Assembly: GCA_963682175.1 (NCBI GenBank)
Contig: OY821784.1
Location: forward strand, 25,649,621-25,713,620
Direction of reading: 5' to 3'
Length of the DNA stretch: 64,000 nucleotides
DNA from: Triglochin maritima
Taxonomy: Eukaryota; Streptophyta; Magnoliopsida; Alismatales; Juncaginaceae
Of this stretch, positions 1 to 11,967 are shown in pieces. Position 1 is the stretch's first letter, and each line of letters starts with the position of its first letter. The translations under genes and the position numbers were made by a program. The notes under the pieces are model-generated. The model ran no database searches and had not been told where the DNA came from. It was given only the letters and a program-made list of their open reading frames with translations.

Positions 1-1041
1 AGGAGCTCGGTCCATCTCCAAACTCTCTATCCTACGCATGAGAGCAGCCATTTTCGCCTCAGACGCGATAGTTGACTCAACATGATATGATCCAGCTCGA
101 CCAGAAGACCTGGCGGCTGGTGGCTCTCTCATGGTGTCCCACTCGAAGGTGCGCTCAGCCATGGATTCAAAAGTGTCCCATGCCTCCTCGATGGGTTTCA
201 TTTGGAAGTCACCCTGACACATCGACTCCAACAATGTGCGGGTGTTGTAGTTGATGCCCTCATAAACAATCTGGCACAGCTGCCATAGCTCAAGTCCATG
301 ATGAGGGCATTGCTGGAGAAGGTCCTTGAACCTCTCAAAGAAACCATGAAAAGATTCGGTCTCGGTCTGATACATTTGATGTATCTGGTGCCGTATCTGT
401 TGAGTTTTCCTTTGAGGGAAAAATCTCTTCAGAAAGACGGTCACAAAGTCATCCCAAGACCGAATCGAGCTCGCCGGGAGGCTATACATCCATTTCTTCG
501 CATTATCCTTCAATGCGAACGAAATCATCCTCAACCGGACAGAATCCTCGTCAAGCTGTTGAAGCTTGAACATGGAGCATACTTCCTCGAATTCGCGTAT
601 AAAAATATACGGATCCTCCTTATTGGCAGTAAAGGTTGGAAGCATGCTCACATACTGAGGTTTCAGCTCATAGTTGTTCCCGCGAGCAGGGGGAACAACT
701 ATGCAAGAAGGTTGCGCGGCCCGAACAGGATGGGTCCGCTCCCACAAGGTCATCGGCCTATCATGTCGAGCTAAAGGTGGTGGTGCACCTAGAACTCGAT
801 CCTGACCGAATCTCCCTTCCTCTCGAGTCAGAGGAGGAGGAGAAGGAGGTCTACGTGGTGGTGGAAACGGACCGAGGTAGTCCATGTATGGAACCCGGTC
901 CCCTTCGCCACCACGAGACGACTCGGCCTCTTGCTCCAAAGGAGCACGAGGCGGAGATGGTCGATCACCAAGATCTTCCATCTCAGAAGTATGCACTCTC
1001 TCGAGCCGAGCGCTCTCACCAGAACGAGCCCAACCTCGCAT
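1..1041 (-). CDS. gag: Element A Gag polyprotein, N-terminal part, runs off the left edge
   Basis: The minus strand is open from an ATG at 1039-1041 to the window edge, about 347 codons without a stop. It begins with about 90 residues rich in Pro, Arg and Glu. The plant retrotransposon Gag domain follows, recognisable by QPSCIVVPP, LKPQYVSMLP, DPYIFIREFEEVCSMF, FALKDNAKKW, FFPQRKTQQIR, ERFKDLLQQCPHHGL, LCQIVYEG, LLESMCQG and AALMRRIESLE. Its function would be to form the virus-like particle and package element RNA. It is clearly a different subfamily from the Gag of B, C, D and E, with another N-terminus and PQRKTQQ in place of PNHRTQK. No break is visible in this part. The zinc knuckle and protease, if present, lie to the left. 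Confidence 0.85.
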   Translation of the reverse strand, partial: MRGWARSGESARLERVHTSEMEDLGDRPSPPRAPLEQEAESSRGGEGDRVPYMDYLGPFPPPRRPPSPPPLTREEGRFGQDRVLGAPPPLARHDRPMTLWERTHPVRAAQPSCIVVPPARGNNYELKPQYVSMLPTFTANKEDPYIFIREFEEVCSMFKLQQLDEDSVRLRMISFALKDNAKKWMYSLPASSIRSWDDFVTVFLKRFFPQRKTQQIRHQIHQMYQTETESFHGFFERFKDLLQQCPHHGLELWQLCQIVYEGINYNTRTLLESMCQGDFQMKPIEEAWDTFESMAERTFEWDTMREPPAARSSGRAGSYHVESTIASEAKMAALMRRIESLEMDRAP

Positions 1042-2093
1042 AAAAATGCTCGACTCGACTCTAACAAACACACAACAGAAGGTGTACTAGAGGAGGAGAC
1101 TAAACGTAGAGAATAGATGAGGAGATGACTCAGATGAGGAGGGAAGAATCCCTAGAGCTAGCGTGGGTAGTGGGATCAGGAAGAAGCCTAACTAACAAGC
1201 ACGGCTCAAACAATGTAAGGCAATGGGTCCTTAAGCTAGACGACGCCTAACTTCGAGGTCACTAGCCTCGACACGCCTCACCTCCCTACAACGAGGACCA
1301 CAATGCCCAGCAAGTGATACCAGATCCGGAGATCCAGTACCTCCTACTATCGACAAGGTAGGCAACGCCGATCAGGTCATGACGGTCTCGACTAGATTAC
1401 TCTCCTAGTGCGTCCGAATTCCTTAGGGCCAATGTCTACTTGCTTTTAGTTAAGGCTTTATTAAGAGTGGTTTTTGGGGCCAAGGAAAGGGTGATGAAAT
1501 CCCCCACCTTATCTTTTATGGGACAGCCCCTCCTTAGTAGCGATTTGATCCTAGATCTAGCAATCAATCGCTCCAATCAACGCTCTCTCACTCTTGTCCC
1601 GATGCACCTTACTAACTAATGCATGAAAGAAACATGCATGAATGAGGGATGTGGGTGCACGTACCTCACGCCAGCAATCAACGACAAAATGTAAAGAAAA
1701 GAAAAGACAAATGCATGCAAGGTCTACCAATGGTGCATGACCTAGATGGCAAGAAGTCTAATCTTTTGCTTTGAGTTTTATGGTCCAAGTTGATTAATGG
1801 GGGAGTGATTAATGATCTGGGAGCAAACCAGAGGTCAAAGCATGCAAAATTGGGCTCCCAGATAACAAAAATTACAGCACTAACTAACAGTAAAAATTTC
1901 AAGTCCAGAAACTCTCACCAGGCCGCCAATTGGCGGTCTTCAACCGCTGATTGGCGGTCTGTTTAAATCTTCTGTTCCCCAAATTTCTCCTGTAGCCTCC
2001 CCTTGTTCTTCTGGTTTCCTGAAACTAAGAAAAACTGAAAACAAAAAATTAAAAACCCCTCGAATCGTCCAAACCAAGGTCTGGACTGGCACC
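1042..2093 (-). other. Element A untranslated leader
   Basis: This is non-coding sequence between primer site and gag. It shares blocks with the leaders of B, C, D and E, including the stretch at 1485-1545 around a conserved AAGATAAGGTGGGGGATTTC on the sense strand. A potential splice donor (sense GAGGTACGTGC) lies near 1660-1670. A pair of short palindromes (GCCGCCAATTGGCGGT type) lies at 1921-1960. Confidence 0.7.
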
Positions 2094-2111
2094 TCCCCGG
2101 CAACGGCGCCA
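2094..2111 (-). other. Element A primer binding site, tRNA-Asp
   Basis: On the sense strand the 18 nt read TGGCGCCGTTGCCGGGGA, the complement of a plant tRNA-Asp 3' end including CCA. It lies 6 nt inside the LTR end, the arrangement known for the Athila lineage. Confidence 0.9.
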
Positions 2112-2117
2112 AAAACT

Positions 2118-3663
2118 TGATTGATCTCGTTTTATATTTCTACCGCAAGTGCACGGCCGCGTTGAAGCGGTGGCAAATACGGGTCGTCCACTGGGAGGTG
2201 TGTCGACACTTGGTTCGTGCGAAGGCAAGGGGTAAAGAAAGGAGAAAAGGATTGGTTACACTAAACTACACTACAATGCTAATGGAAATGAAAGATAAGC
2301 AATAAAAACTAAACCCCAAAGGGGGTAGAGAAATAATGTGAACATAAAGAAGTGTGTGTGTGTGTTCATTAAACTCCTCACAACATGTAGTGCATGAAAT
2401 CATAAAACTACATCCAACTTTGCCTCTACATGAATTAAGATAAGACTACATCATTAAAACATACAAGACAATAATTGGAATGAAGCTACATGAACTCAAG
2501 TATAAAGACTATACCCTACTATGCCTCTACATGAATTAAGATTTCACTACATCATTAAAACATACAAGACATTAGCTAAGGTAAAGGCAACAAGAGCACA
2601 TACATTACAAATTGTGTTTCCAATATTAACTTCATCCATATCCTAACCTTATCATTCCCCATAAAATAGGTCCACTAATCAAAGCATAAGCTAAGCTTCA
2701 TTCAAGAGCATTAGCATATCAAAGATAAGAGTGGAGACCCATTAGATGGTTATGGAAATCATATAAAGCTCAATGGATAAAAATAACACACACTTAATAC
2801 ACTACATAATTATATCACATATTTCACCACCCCCCAAATGGGGATGGAACTACTCACTACTCATTACACTACTGATTAGACTAAGTAAAGAAAACATTTA
2901 ACTAAGATACTAAAATTACTAAACAAGAAATTGAACAAAGTAAAGCAACCCACACAAAACAAACAACATAACAAAACAAGATTAAAAGAAACAAATAAAC
3001 TTTTATTAACAATGACTCACATTGAAGGTAGCATCCTTCTCCACCTTGAGTTATTGCTTCAAGGCTCACTCCTTAGTAGAGAGAATGCCACCAAACAATG
3101 GTTAATTACAATGGAAGGTGAAGAGTTCTATTTATAAGCATGGAAAAAGCTAATCGGGGACAATCCCCCGATGTGGGACTAAACCAATACCAAAAATAGC
3201 CTAAACGAACATTAATACAAGTCCAGGAGAAATTTCGACGGATCCTGAGCAATATGGACCGCCAATTAGCGGTCCAAGACCGCCAATTGGCGGTCCAAAA
3301 TTGTCGGATCGTGTTGGAATTTGTTGTGGGCTTTTCGTTCTGGTATTGTTGGTCTTTGATGCGGTTACTTGACTTGTTGGAGCTCCGACCCGACTCGAAT
3401 TGCCAAAATACTCCCCATGATGGTGTGGAGTTTCCTGGTTTGCTCTTAGGTCCTTCTGTCTTACGATCAGGTCCTTCTGTCTTGCATCTTGGTCCCTAGG
3501 TCTCACAATTAAGTCCTTTTTCCTACTTTTGGGTCCTTTCATGGCTCTTCTCTTCAAACCTCTTTATTTCTGAAAACTAAACATAAAACTCGTCACGTAG
3601 CATTGCTTAGGTGTAAGATAATGGATATAAGATACAAATATAAGCATGAAATGATGTCAATCA
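2118..3663 (-). repeat. Element A 5' LTR (1546 bp)
   Basis: The ends are TGATTGACATC (sense start, at 3663) and TCAATCA (sense end, at 2118), which form a short terminal inverted repeat. The U3 part has two palindromes (3256-3275 and 3278-3295), then a snRNA-type upstream element and TATA box. The U5 part carries the conserved hairpin CCGCTTCAACGCGG near 2155-2170. Confidence 0.85.
3128..3179 (-). promoter_or_regulatory. Element A LTR promoter: snRNA-type USE plus TATA
   Basis: The sense strand has GTCCCACATCG (3169-3179) and TATAAATAG (3128-3136) with 32 nt between them. GTCCCACATCG equals the plant U-snRNA upstream sequence element consensus RTCCCACATCG. Confidence 0.65.
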
Positions 3664-4412
3664 CATATTAACTAAGTTAACAAAACTAATGAAATGAGAT
3701 TAAGCAAAGCAAAACAAGAAAAATAAAACAAACAACATAATAAAGAAAACTTATATTAAAATGACTCACATTAAAAGTAGCATCCTCCAATTTAGTGTGT
3801 GCTTCAAGGCCTCACTTCTAGTAGGAAGAATAGCCACTTAAAATATGGAGTGATTACAATGGAAGGTGAAGAGTTCTATTTATAGCCATGCAAAAAGGCA
3901 AACCAGGACAATCCCCCGATGTGGGACTAAAGAGATACCAAAAATGGCCTAAACATCCTCTAATACATATGCTGGAGAAATGTTAGTGGATTTGGACCAA
4001 AATGGACCACCAATTAGCGGTCTTGGACCGCCAATTGCCGGTCTATATGGTTCAGATCCTGCTCATTTTTGTTGTGGGCTTTTCTTGGTATATTTGATGG
4101 TCTTGGATGCATTTAATGGGTTTGTTGGAGCTCCGACCCGAATCAAATTGCTAAAATACTCCCCATGATGGTGTGGAGTATTCTGTTATGCTCTTAGGTC
4201 CTTCTGTCTTACGTTCAGATCCTTCTCCCTTGCATCTCAGTCCCCAGATCTCACAATTCAGTCCTTTTTCCCAGTTTTTGGGTCATTTTATGCTTCATCT
4301 CTTCAAACCTATTTATTCCTGAAAACTAAACATAAAACTCGTAACATAGCATTGTTTAGGTGAAAGATAATGGATATAAGATACAAATATAACCATGAAA
4401 TGATATCAATCA
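3664..4412 (-). repeat. Element B 3' LTR, interrupted by element A
   Basis: This is the U3 to R part of the LTR, ending at the sense start TGATTGATATC. It has the palindrome pair at about 4006-4046. The promoter lies at 3876-3927: TATA box, then 32 nt, then the USE. The remaining U5 half would lie to the left of element A, outside the window. Confidence 0.85.
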
Positions 4413-6014
4413 AATACCCCCACACCTAACTTTTGCTAGTCCCGAAAAAACAAAGAAAGAGAAAAGCATACGAAAAACAAGAAATCCTAACTCACTTTCG
4501 TAGGAATCACGGTTGCACTTAGCACGTGGAACAAGCCGTTAAACCTCCTTGTTGCCAAGGAGGAGTGTTGTCTCCTGAGGGTATTCAGCGGATATACCCA
4601 CAAAATCTGAACAAGATGCATTAATCAATCTAGCTACACGACTCGTTGGACTCATTTTGTCGATCACGGGACGCGGTAATACTACGGGTCGACTCTATAT
4701 ATGTAATCGGTCCACACACCTAGCCTAATGAGTTATTCGTGAAAGTTAGTCAAGGACTTAAGTGAAAGACATGGGCAACCTTAACTTCTGAATGTGATAC
4801 AATGTGTAAAGTCCATTTTGGTTCTTATTTGACACTTTTTTTTGACACTTTTCTTTTCTTTTCTTTTTTTTCTTTTTCTTTGGAGCATTTTATTGGTTGG
4901 TGTTTGATTCTCCCAGGGTCAGGTTTCGTGCATCATTGCCTATGAGGACTTACACTATCACGTACACCTTCTCCCAAATCTCCAAATAGGGCGATCCTTA
5001 CCACCCGTGTAACGGGAGTTCGGTCGGTGCATCCCAAGTCAGATGACTCGAAAGTAGCAGGCACAAAGTCCCCTCAGACCTACTTTCCCGAGTGATAGGA
5101 GCCGTGCGAGAAGAGAGAACACCACTTATTTACTTATCTACATGGGAACCAAAATCCCTACACTTAAGTTTCACAAAAAGAGATTAAGGGCCCTTGACTA
5201 CGACAAACTTCCTTATACTAACAGACACGAATTATTTGACTCACTAGGTTCAGGGTGGACTTCTTTAAATGTATTAGTACTGAAACCCTATGATTACACG
5301 CCCCCTGAGGGAAAACCGGGATGCATCCTAACGACTGATAAGACCTAAAGCCAGTAAACTCGATATCGTAATGCATCAAGTTCAAGACAATTTTGGGAAC
5401 TTTCTTTTTACTTTGCCTCTCAACGGTTTTGCACATGCTAAACACACGCAAAACCTACAAAAACGTTTTCTTTCGCAAACACATGAAGAGTTTGCAAGAA
5501 ATGTGAAAATTTTAAAGCACTAGGCAAGCAAAAGAAGACAAGTCACCCAAGGATCATGACAAGCAGATATATCAATGTTAAATGCAGCAGACTAGCATGA
5601 CCCTAACAATACACACAAAAAGAAAACAAAAACAAAAGAAAAAGACTCGACTATGTACACACGTAAAACACCCCCCCACACCTACTTCATGCATTGTCCT
5701 CAATGAATGCGAGCAAGATACTACATGGATATATGCATGAAAAAGGAGAGATCTCACCAACATGAAGTACAATGGGAAGTACAAGGTCATGTTGATTGAC
5801 ACATACCCGAATTCCCTCAAAACCTGTGAGATGCTGATGAAGGGAGATAAAAATGTGGAGAATTGGGGCCCAAATACGTAAGGGTTGGGGCCCACAATAA
5901 TCAATGCTCGCTCATGGAGTCTTTTATTACACACTTTTTTTTCTTTTGTTCTTTTTTTCGAATTTTTTTTTACATGATATATACAGCAACAACGATATTC
6001 TCATAATCATTTGG
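4413..6014 (-). other. Element B 3' non-coding region with two PPT-like motifs and hairpins
   Basis: The polypurine tract (sense AGGTGTGGGGGTATT, 4413-4427) lies directly before the LTR. Upstream on the sense strand is a hairpin at 4544-4563: an 8-bp stem CCTCCTTG/CAAGGAGG with loop GCAA. The two other hairpins seen in D and E are damaged here. A second G-rich motif (AGGTGTGGGGGGGTGTTTT) lies at 5665-5683. The short ORFs in this stretch have no family resemblance. Confidence 0.7.
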
Positions 6015-9000
6015 TCAAAGAACATCAAATGAGAACATCAAGTCATGAGGACCAGAGACTTGCCGAGATGGGCAAACTTCACTGGTACTCTGAGGCGTCG
6101 TGAGGGGTGAAAGGTCAAAGCTGAACGGCTCGAACCCCTCATGATATTGGTTGGATGTGGGCAACAAAGAATGAAGTTGTTTTGCCTCACTAGGGTTTAG
6201 TTGCTCATCAAACAAAACCCACCAACCAATAGGCGGGTGCATCGGAATGAGTTCCTCAAGCTCATTCGATGGATGCAGCAGACCTGCATCACTAAGAACG
6301 GGGCTGCTCCCCACGTCATCCAACAAGGACCTCCCACCATCATTTAGATCATCAAGCATAAGCTCGGTCATAGGTGGGTCCTTGTTGGAGTCAATATGAA
6401 GATCAAATGGCTCAATGGCCATGGGACATGAGGTAGTGACACCTTCTGGTATAGGCATATGATGAGGTGTCTCACTCTCACTAGTACACTCAACTGAATC
6501 ATGCAACGAACATTCCCTTTGGACATTCATGTTCGAGACCAGCTCACTCTGTTGCATTGCGAAGATAGGCAATGAGTTTTCGATGGGCCCACGAACATTC
6601 TCAACGGGTTGCATTGGGGTTAGGGGTGTTCGTTGATTTTGTGGTGCTTTCTCCAATTGGCGGAAGAGATTTAGATTTAAAGGTTCATCCATGGGTTCCT
6701 GTTGCCTACCAGAGTTGAACACATGACACTCGACACTCATGTTACCGAATGAGAGCTTCATGAGACCATTTCTACAATTAATCAAGGCATTGGATGTGGC
6801 CAGAAATGGTCTACCCAAAATCAAAGGTATTTGAGAGTGGGTGTTCACAACAAAATTGGTATCGAGGACAACGAAATCGACTGGAAATATAAAATCTCCA
6901 ACTTTGATAAGCACGTCCTCGATAATCCCCATGGGAATACGAATGTATCTATCCGCCAATTGGAGGGTGATCTTAGTTGGTTTCAATTCTCCCAAGTTCA
7001 ACTGTTGATAAACAGAGAATGGGAGGAGGTTGACCGCCGATCCTAAATCAAGAAAAACATTGCTCATTCTAGTGTCCCCTATCGTACACTGAAGAGTAGG
7101 ACACCTAGGGTCCTTGTATTTTGTGTAGGTGGGATTGGACAAAAGTGAGCTTATATTTGCAGCCAAGAATGCTTTCTTAGGAACATTGGTCTTCCTCTTG
7201 GTTGTGAAGAGATCCTTCAATACTTTGGCATATTAAGGTATTTGTTGGATGACATCCAACAAGGGGATGTTAACCTTAACTTGCTTAAACACCTCTAATA
7301 TCTTGTCCATGTTGTCACTCTGCTTTCTGGTTAACCTACTTGGATAGGGAGCTTTTGGCAGGTAGGTTTTCTGCGGTGCCTGAGAAGAAAGCTTTGGTGT
7401 ATTACCCTCACCCTCAACCTCTTTTTCACCACCATTCCCACTGAAGGGCTGCATAGATGGTGGTTGTTGTGGCAAGGAAATGTGATTGCCAACCTGTTTT
7501 CCATTCCTTAAGGTCACAATGGAATTGACATGGTGAACAGGTTCCTCCACATGGTTCACTTGCCTCCCCCGAGGTACCACATTCTCATTTTGCATGTGTT
7601 GTTGTTGGTACATACGGGGGTTAGCCTCAGGCTGGCTAGGAAAAGATCCCCTTTCTCTTTCATGTACAGACGGAGCCAATTGGCCCATCTGAAGCTCTAG
7701 AGATTTGATGGTCTGCTGATTTGAAGTGAGAACTTGACTCATGGTTGACATAAAATTTTTCATTGAGTTTTCAAGTCTACGAGTCAAGGTCTCAAGCGAA
7801 TTGAATCGGGTTTCCATATTATTGGAATTTGGGAAACCCGATTGATTGGTGGTTTGCGCTTGGGGTGGCTGATAGGAATGCGCATGCATGGGAGGTTGTT
7901 GTGATTGGTAATGTGGTCTAGAGGAGTTTGAAGGACCACCCGGGGCATTAGTTTGGTTCCATGAAAAATTGGGGTAGTTCCTCAATCCAGGATTATAAGA
8001 TGATGAGTATGGGTCATTCCTAGCTCTGTCATAGATGACGTTGACATGTTCCATCTCAGGAGGAATGAACGCACACTCGCTTTCTACATGACCTATCCTA
8101 CCACATGAATGATAGGGAATTCGACCAGATGTGGACATGTGAGGTGCACTTTGTTGGTTTTGGAGCTCAATCGAATCCATACGGCGCATTAAGGCCGTCA
8201 TGCGTGCCTCGGTGGCCGTTGTGGTATCGATAGCAAATGCGGTACCCGATCTAGTCGAGTTTGCATTCGCGATCCTCTCTCCTATACTAGAAGATGCAGG
8301 TGGTTCCCTCACACTTTCCCATTGCATGGTTTTCTCAGCAAGGTCTTCTAGGAAAGCCCATGCCTCCCTTTCATCCTTTCCCAAGAACTCTCCTTGACAC
8401 ATGGACTCAAGGAGCGTTCTTGACGGGATGTGAAGACCCTCGTAAACAATCTGACAAAGGTGCCACAACTTGATGCCATGGTGAGGGCATGAGGATAGTA
8501 GCTCCTTGAACCTCTCTAAGTATGCATGGAATGGTTCAGTCTCATGTTGATAGAACGAATTGATTTCGTTCCTCAATTTTTGAGTCTGATGATTTGGGAA
8601 GTACTTCTTGAGAAATGCAGATTGAAACTCATCCCAAGTCCTAAAGGCATTCGCCTGGTTGCTGTAGAACCACTTCTTGGCGTCATCCTTCAGCGCAAAG
8701 GGGACTAGCCTAAGATGGATGGAGTATGTGCTAAGTTGTTGCAGCTTGAACATAGCAGAGACCTCCTCAAATTCCCTGAGAGAGATATAGGGGTCACCTT
8801 TCCCAGTGAAGTGAGGGAGCATGGAAATAAACTGAGGTTTAACCTCAAATTTATTCCCATTTGCCTCTGGCAATACGGTGCATGAAGGTAGAGCAGTACG
8901 GCTCGGGTAGCATCGATCACGTAGAGGTATGGGAGCGACAATTGGAAGCACTGGTGGAACAGGTTGGTCCAGCAACTGCTCATCCTCATGGAAATTAGCA

Positions 9001-9119
9001 GCCATTGAACCCGGATTGTGTTCGACACGAGAGGAGGAAGGTGTCGAGAAATCGATGACCGAAGCTGGATTGACAACGCTCGTGAAACGACCCCTCTCGT
9101 CTCGTGTCCACGAAAGCAT
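6015..9119 (-). pseudogene. gag-pro: Element B Gag-protease polyprotein with one internal stop
   Basis: One reading frame runs from the start MLSWTRDE (ATG at 9117-9119; the frame is open further upstream to 9197 but only this start is conserved in sister copies) to TGA at 6015. A single TAA at 7233-7235 replaces a Gln codon in the segment after IPLLDVIQQIP. In order: a variable N-terminus; the Gag domain (FALKDDAKKWFYS, YFPNHQTQKLRNE, CPHHGIKLW); a zinc knuckle lacking its first Cys (YHSCGRIGHVESEC); a Gln/Pro-rich linker; a retropepsin-like protease with the DLGSAVNLLP active site and LILGRPFLATS; then about 230 acidic residues of unknown function ending FSFDVL. RT and integrase do not follow. 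It would make particles and process itself if the stop were suppressed or absent in sister copies. Confidence 0.85.
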
Positions 9120-10190
9120 ACACAAAGGTGCACGCACACAAACCAAAACCTTTTTTTTCTTTTTCAAAGAATGTGCATAGAGAAGACGGGGGAACACAGG
9201 AGAGAAAGAATGACTCAGGAGAGAAGGGAAGAAGTCCTTATGCTATGGCGGATCGGTACAGGTAGAAGCACACAAGCAAACAAGGCTCAAGCAATCCTAA
9301 GGTCGCTATAGGTCCTTACAGCTAGACGACGCCTAACTGCGAGGTCACACGGCCTCAACACGCCTCACCTCCCTACGACGAGGACCACAAAGCCCATCAA
9401 GTGAGCCAAGATCTGGGGATCTCGTCTATCCTACTATCGACAAAGTGGGCAACGCCGATCAGGTCATGACGGTCGGGACCAGATCACTCTCCTAATGCGT
9501 CCGAATTCCTGAAGGCCAATGTCTACTTGATTTTAAAATTAGGCTCTTGATTAGTGTGGTTTTTGGGGCGAAGGAAAGGGTGATGAAATCCCCCACCTTA
9601 TCTTTTATGGGACAGCCCCTCCTTAGTAGCGTTTTGGAGTCCTAATCTAGCAATCAACTCTCCAAACAAACGCTCAACTCACACTTGTCTCAGTACACTT
9701 CCTACTAACTAATGCATGTTCATACGAAATGCATGAATGAGAGTAGAAGGTGCGTACCTCACGCCAGCTCTCAGCAACAGAAAATAAAGCTAAGATAAAA
9801 GACAATCTAAATGCCTAAGTCACATACATGATGCATGACCTAAACAACAAGAATGCCTAATCTTTTGCTTTGAGTTTTAGGGTCGAAGTTGCTTAAAGGA
9901 GGTTCGATTATTGATCTGGGGACAAACTATAGGTCAAAACATGCCAAATCAAGTCCCAGATCACTATATCAGATAAAGCAATACTCCACAGAAATTTAGA
10001 GGTGAAATGAAACAACCAGACCGCCAGTTGGCGGTTGTAGACCGTTGATTGGCGGTCTTCTTCTCTCAGACCGCCTCCAAACTTCACCAGATGCTTCCAC
10101 TTCTCAATATGAGTCTCCTGAAACAAAGAAAACTACAAGACAAAAATTAAATCCACTCGAATCGTCCAAACAAGAGTCTGGACTGGCACC
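9120..10190 (-). other. Element B untranslated leader
   Basis: This is non-coding and nearly collinear with the leader of D. The palindrome pair lies at 10019-10059. A potential splice donor (sense GAGGTACGCACC) lies near 9750-9763. The conserved CCCACCTTATC block lies near 9590-9610. Confidence 0.65.
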
Positions 10191-10208
10191 TCCCCGGCAA
10201 CAGCGACA
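10191..10208 (-). other. Element B primer binding site, degenerate tRNA-Asp
   Basis: The 18 nt match the tRNA-Asp primer site except for two substitutions in the CCA-proximal half (plus strand ends AACAGCGACA instead of AACGGCGCCA). The position, 6 nt from the LTR, is conserved. Confidence 0.75.
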
Positions 10209-10214
10209 AAAACT

Positions 10215-11617
10215 TGTTGTACGTTTTAATTAAACCGCAAGTGCACGGCCGCGATGAAGCGGTGGCAAGTACAGGTCGTTCTCAGGGAGGTGAGCAGCCT
10301 CTTGTTTATCAGAAATCAAGTGGCAAAAATTGGGGGAGAAAGATTGATTATGCTACTCTACACTAAACTACGCTAAGAAGTATGAAATGCGAACGAAAGA
10401 AACAAACAATGAAATGACAACTAAGCTAAGAACAAAAGAAGAATGCTGGAATACAGAAATGGGAAAATCCCTAAGTGGTGGAGTGAGTGCACACAAGCAA
10501 AGAGGTGGGTGTTGAACACATTCTTTAAGCACAAATAAAGGTGGTGTTATCATGCATAGGAAGTGTCTAAATGTTGTGGCAAAACCTATCAATCTATTCA
10601 CCAACTTAGTTGATTAACATTTACATATGCAAGATGTTTATTTCAGAACCTAAACAAGCATGAGAGGTGTCTAATCATTTTGGCAAAACTCATCAAGTTA
10701 TAAATTCTATCCTAAACAAGCAAGCATACATTCATGTTTTATCAACACATTGGAAATAAAGCATTCAATCCATTCTCATTTGCATGTATGTACATCTACT
10801 CCACCCCCCAAAGGGGATGGAACTGCTCACTAAATATTACACTAATTATTAAACTAAACAAAGAAAGCATATTAACTAAGCTAATAAAACTAATGAAATG
10901 AGATTAAGCAAAGCAAAACAAGAAACATAAAACAAACAACATAATAAAGAAAACTTCTATTAAAATGACACACATTAAAAGTAGCATCCTCCTACTTTAG
11001 TGTGTGCTTCACGGCCTCACTTCTAGTAGGAAGAATAACTACTTAAAATATGGAGTGATTACAATGGAAGGTGAAGAGTTCTATTTATAGCCATGGAAAA
11101 AGGCAAACCGGGACAATCCCCCGATGTGGGACTAAACAGATACCAAAAATAGCCAAAAAATACTCTAACACATGTGCTGGAGAAATTTTAGCGGATTTGG
11201 GCCAAAATGGACCGCCCATTAGCGGTCTTGGACCGCCAATTAACGGTCTATATGGTTCAGATTCTGTTCATTTTTGTTGTGGGTTTTTCTTGGTATATTT
11301 GCTGGTCTTTGATGCATTTAATTGGTTTGTTGGATCTCCGACCCGAATCGAATTGCTAAAATACTCCCCATGATGGTGTCGAGTATTTTGTTTTGCTCTT
11401 AGGTCCTTCTATCTTACGTTCAGGTCATTCTCCCTTGCATCTCAGTCCTCAGATCTCACAATTCAGTCCTTTTTCCCAGCTTTTGGGTCCTTTTTTGCTT
11501 CATCTCTTCAAACCTATTTATTCCTGAAAACTAAACATAAAACTCCTAACATAGCATTGTTTAGGTGAAAGATAATGGATATAAGATACAAATATAACCA
11601 TGAAATGATGTCAATCA
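10215..11617 (-). repeat. Element B 5' LTR (1403 bp)
   Basis: It starts TGATTGACATC on the sense strand at 11617 and ends ACAACA at 10215. The palindrome pair is at 11209-11249 and the promoter at 11081-11132. The U5 hairpin CCGCTTCATCGCGG lies near 10245-10265. It matches the truncated 3' LTR over 750 bp. Confidence 0.88.
11081..11132 (-). promoter_or_regulatory. Element B LTR promoter: USE plus TATA
   Basis: Sense GTCCCACATCG (11122-11132) is followed after 32 nt by TATAAATAG (11081-11089), the same geometry as in A, C, E and F. Confidence 0.65.
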
Positions 11618-11967
11618 GTTTTGTTCTCATGTTGTCTCTTTTTATGCATGCTTGGCTTATTCTTCTTTCTTTGATCTTAGGCTAAATTAGTCAGAATGTC
11701 TCCTTTCTTCTCTAGTTTAATTGCTAGCATAATGTGTATTGAGTAGATCCATCCTCTTAGGGGTTTCTCTTTCTGATTTCTAATCTTTCGTGCTTTCTTT
11801 CGCATTTCGTACTTATTAGTTTAATGTAGTTTAGCTTTAGTGTAATCACATATTTTCTCCCTTTATTTTCCACTTGATTTATGACAAACCAGAGGCTACT
11901 CTCCTCCCTGCGGATCGGCCCATAATTGCCACCACTTTATCGTGGTCGTGCACTTGCGGTTATTATA
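11618..11967 (+). repeat. Old gypsy LTR fragment, R-U5 end
   Basis: It resembles the second half of the other LTRs in plus orientation. It ends with the conserved U5 block in diverged form (TGCCACCACTTTATCGTGG then CGTGCACTTGCGGTT). The hairpin stem has changed from CCGC/GCGG to CCAC/GTGG, keeping the pairing. No internal region follows. Confidence 0.6.

Larger units (their letters stand above)
1..3663 (-). mobile_element. Element A: Ty3/gypsy (Athila-like), 5' part only
   Basis: From right to left it reads 5' LTR, tRNA-Asp primer site, leader and gag, then leaves the window. Its LTR outer end (3663) abuts the interior of another LTR (3664 onward, element B). This is what an insertion of A into B's 3' LTR would produce. 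The predicted 5-bp target duplication (CATAT at 3664-3668) cannot be confirmed because A's other end lies outside the window. Confidence 0.85.
3664..11617 (-). mobile_element. Element B: gypsy element encoding only Gag-protease
   Basis: Reading on the minus strand: 5' LTR (10215-11617), primer site, leader, Gag-Pro ORF (6015-9119), about 1.6 kb of 3' non-coding sequence with polypurine tract, and a 3' LTR cut at 3664 by element A. There is no RT, RNase H or integrase. The surviving 749 bp of the 3' LTR matches the last 750 bp of the 5' LTR, so both belong to one element. The organisation is the same as in D and E. Confidence 0.88.

Noticed and set aside
298..1116. Several overlapping plus-strand ORFs of 60-158 codons
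   Set aside because: They are antisense to the clear minus-strand gag of element A and have no family resemblance.
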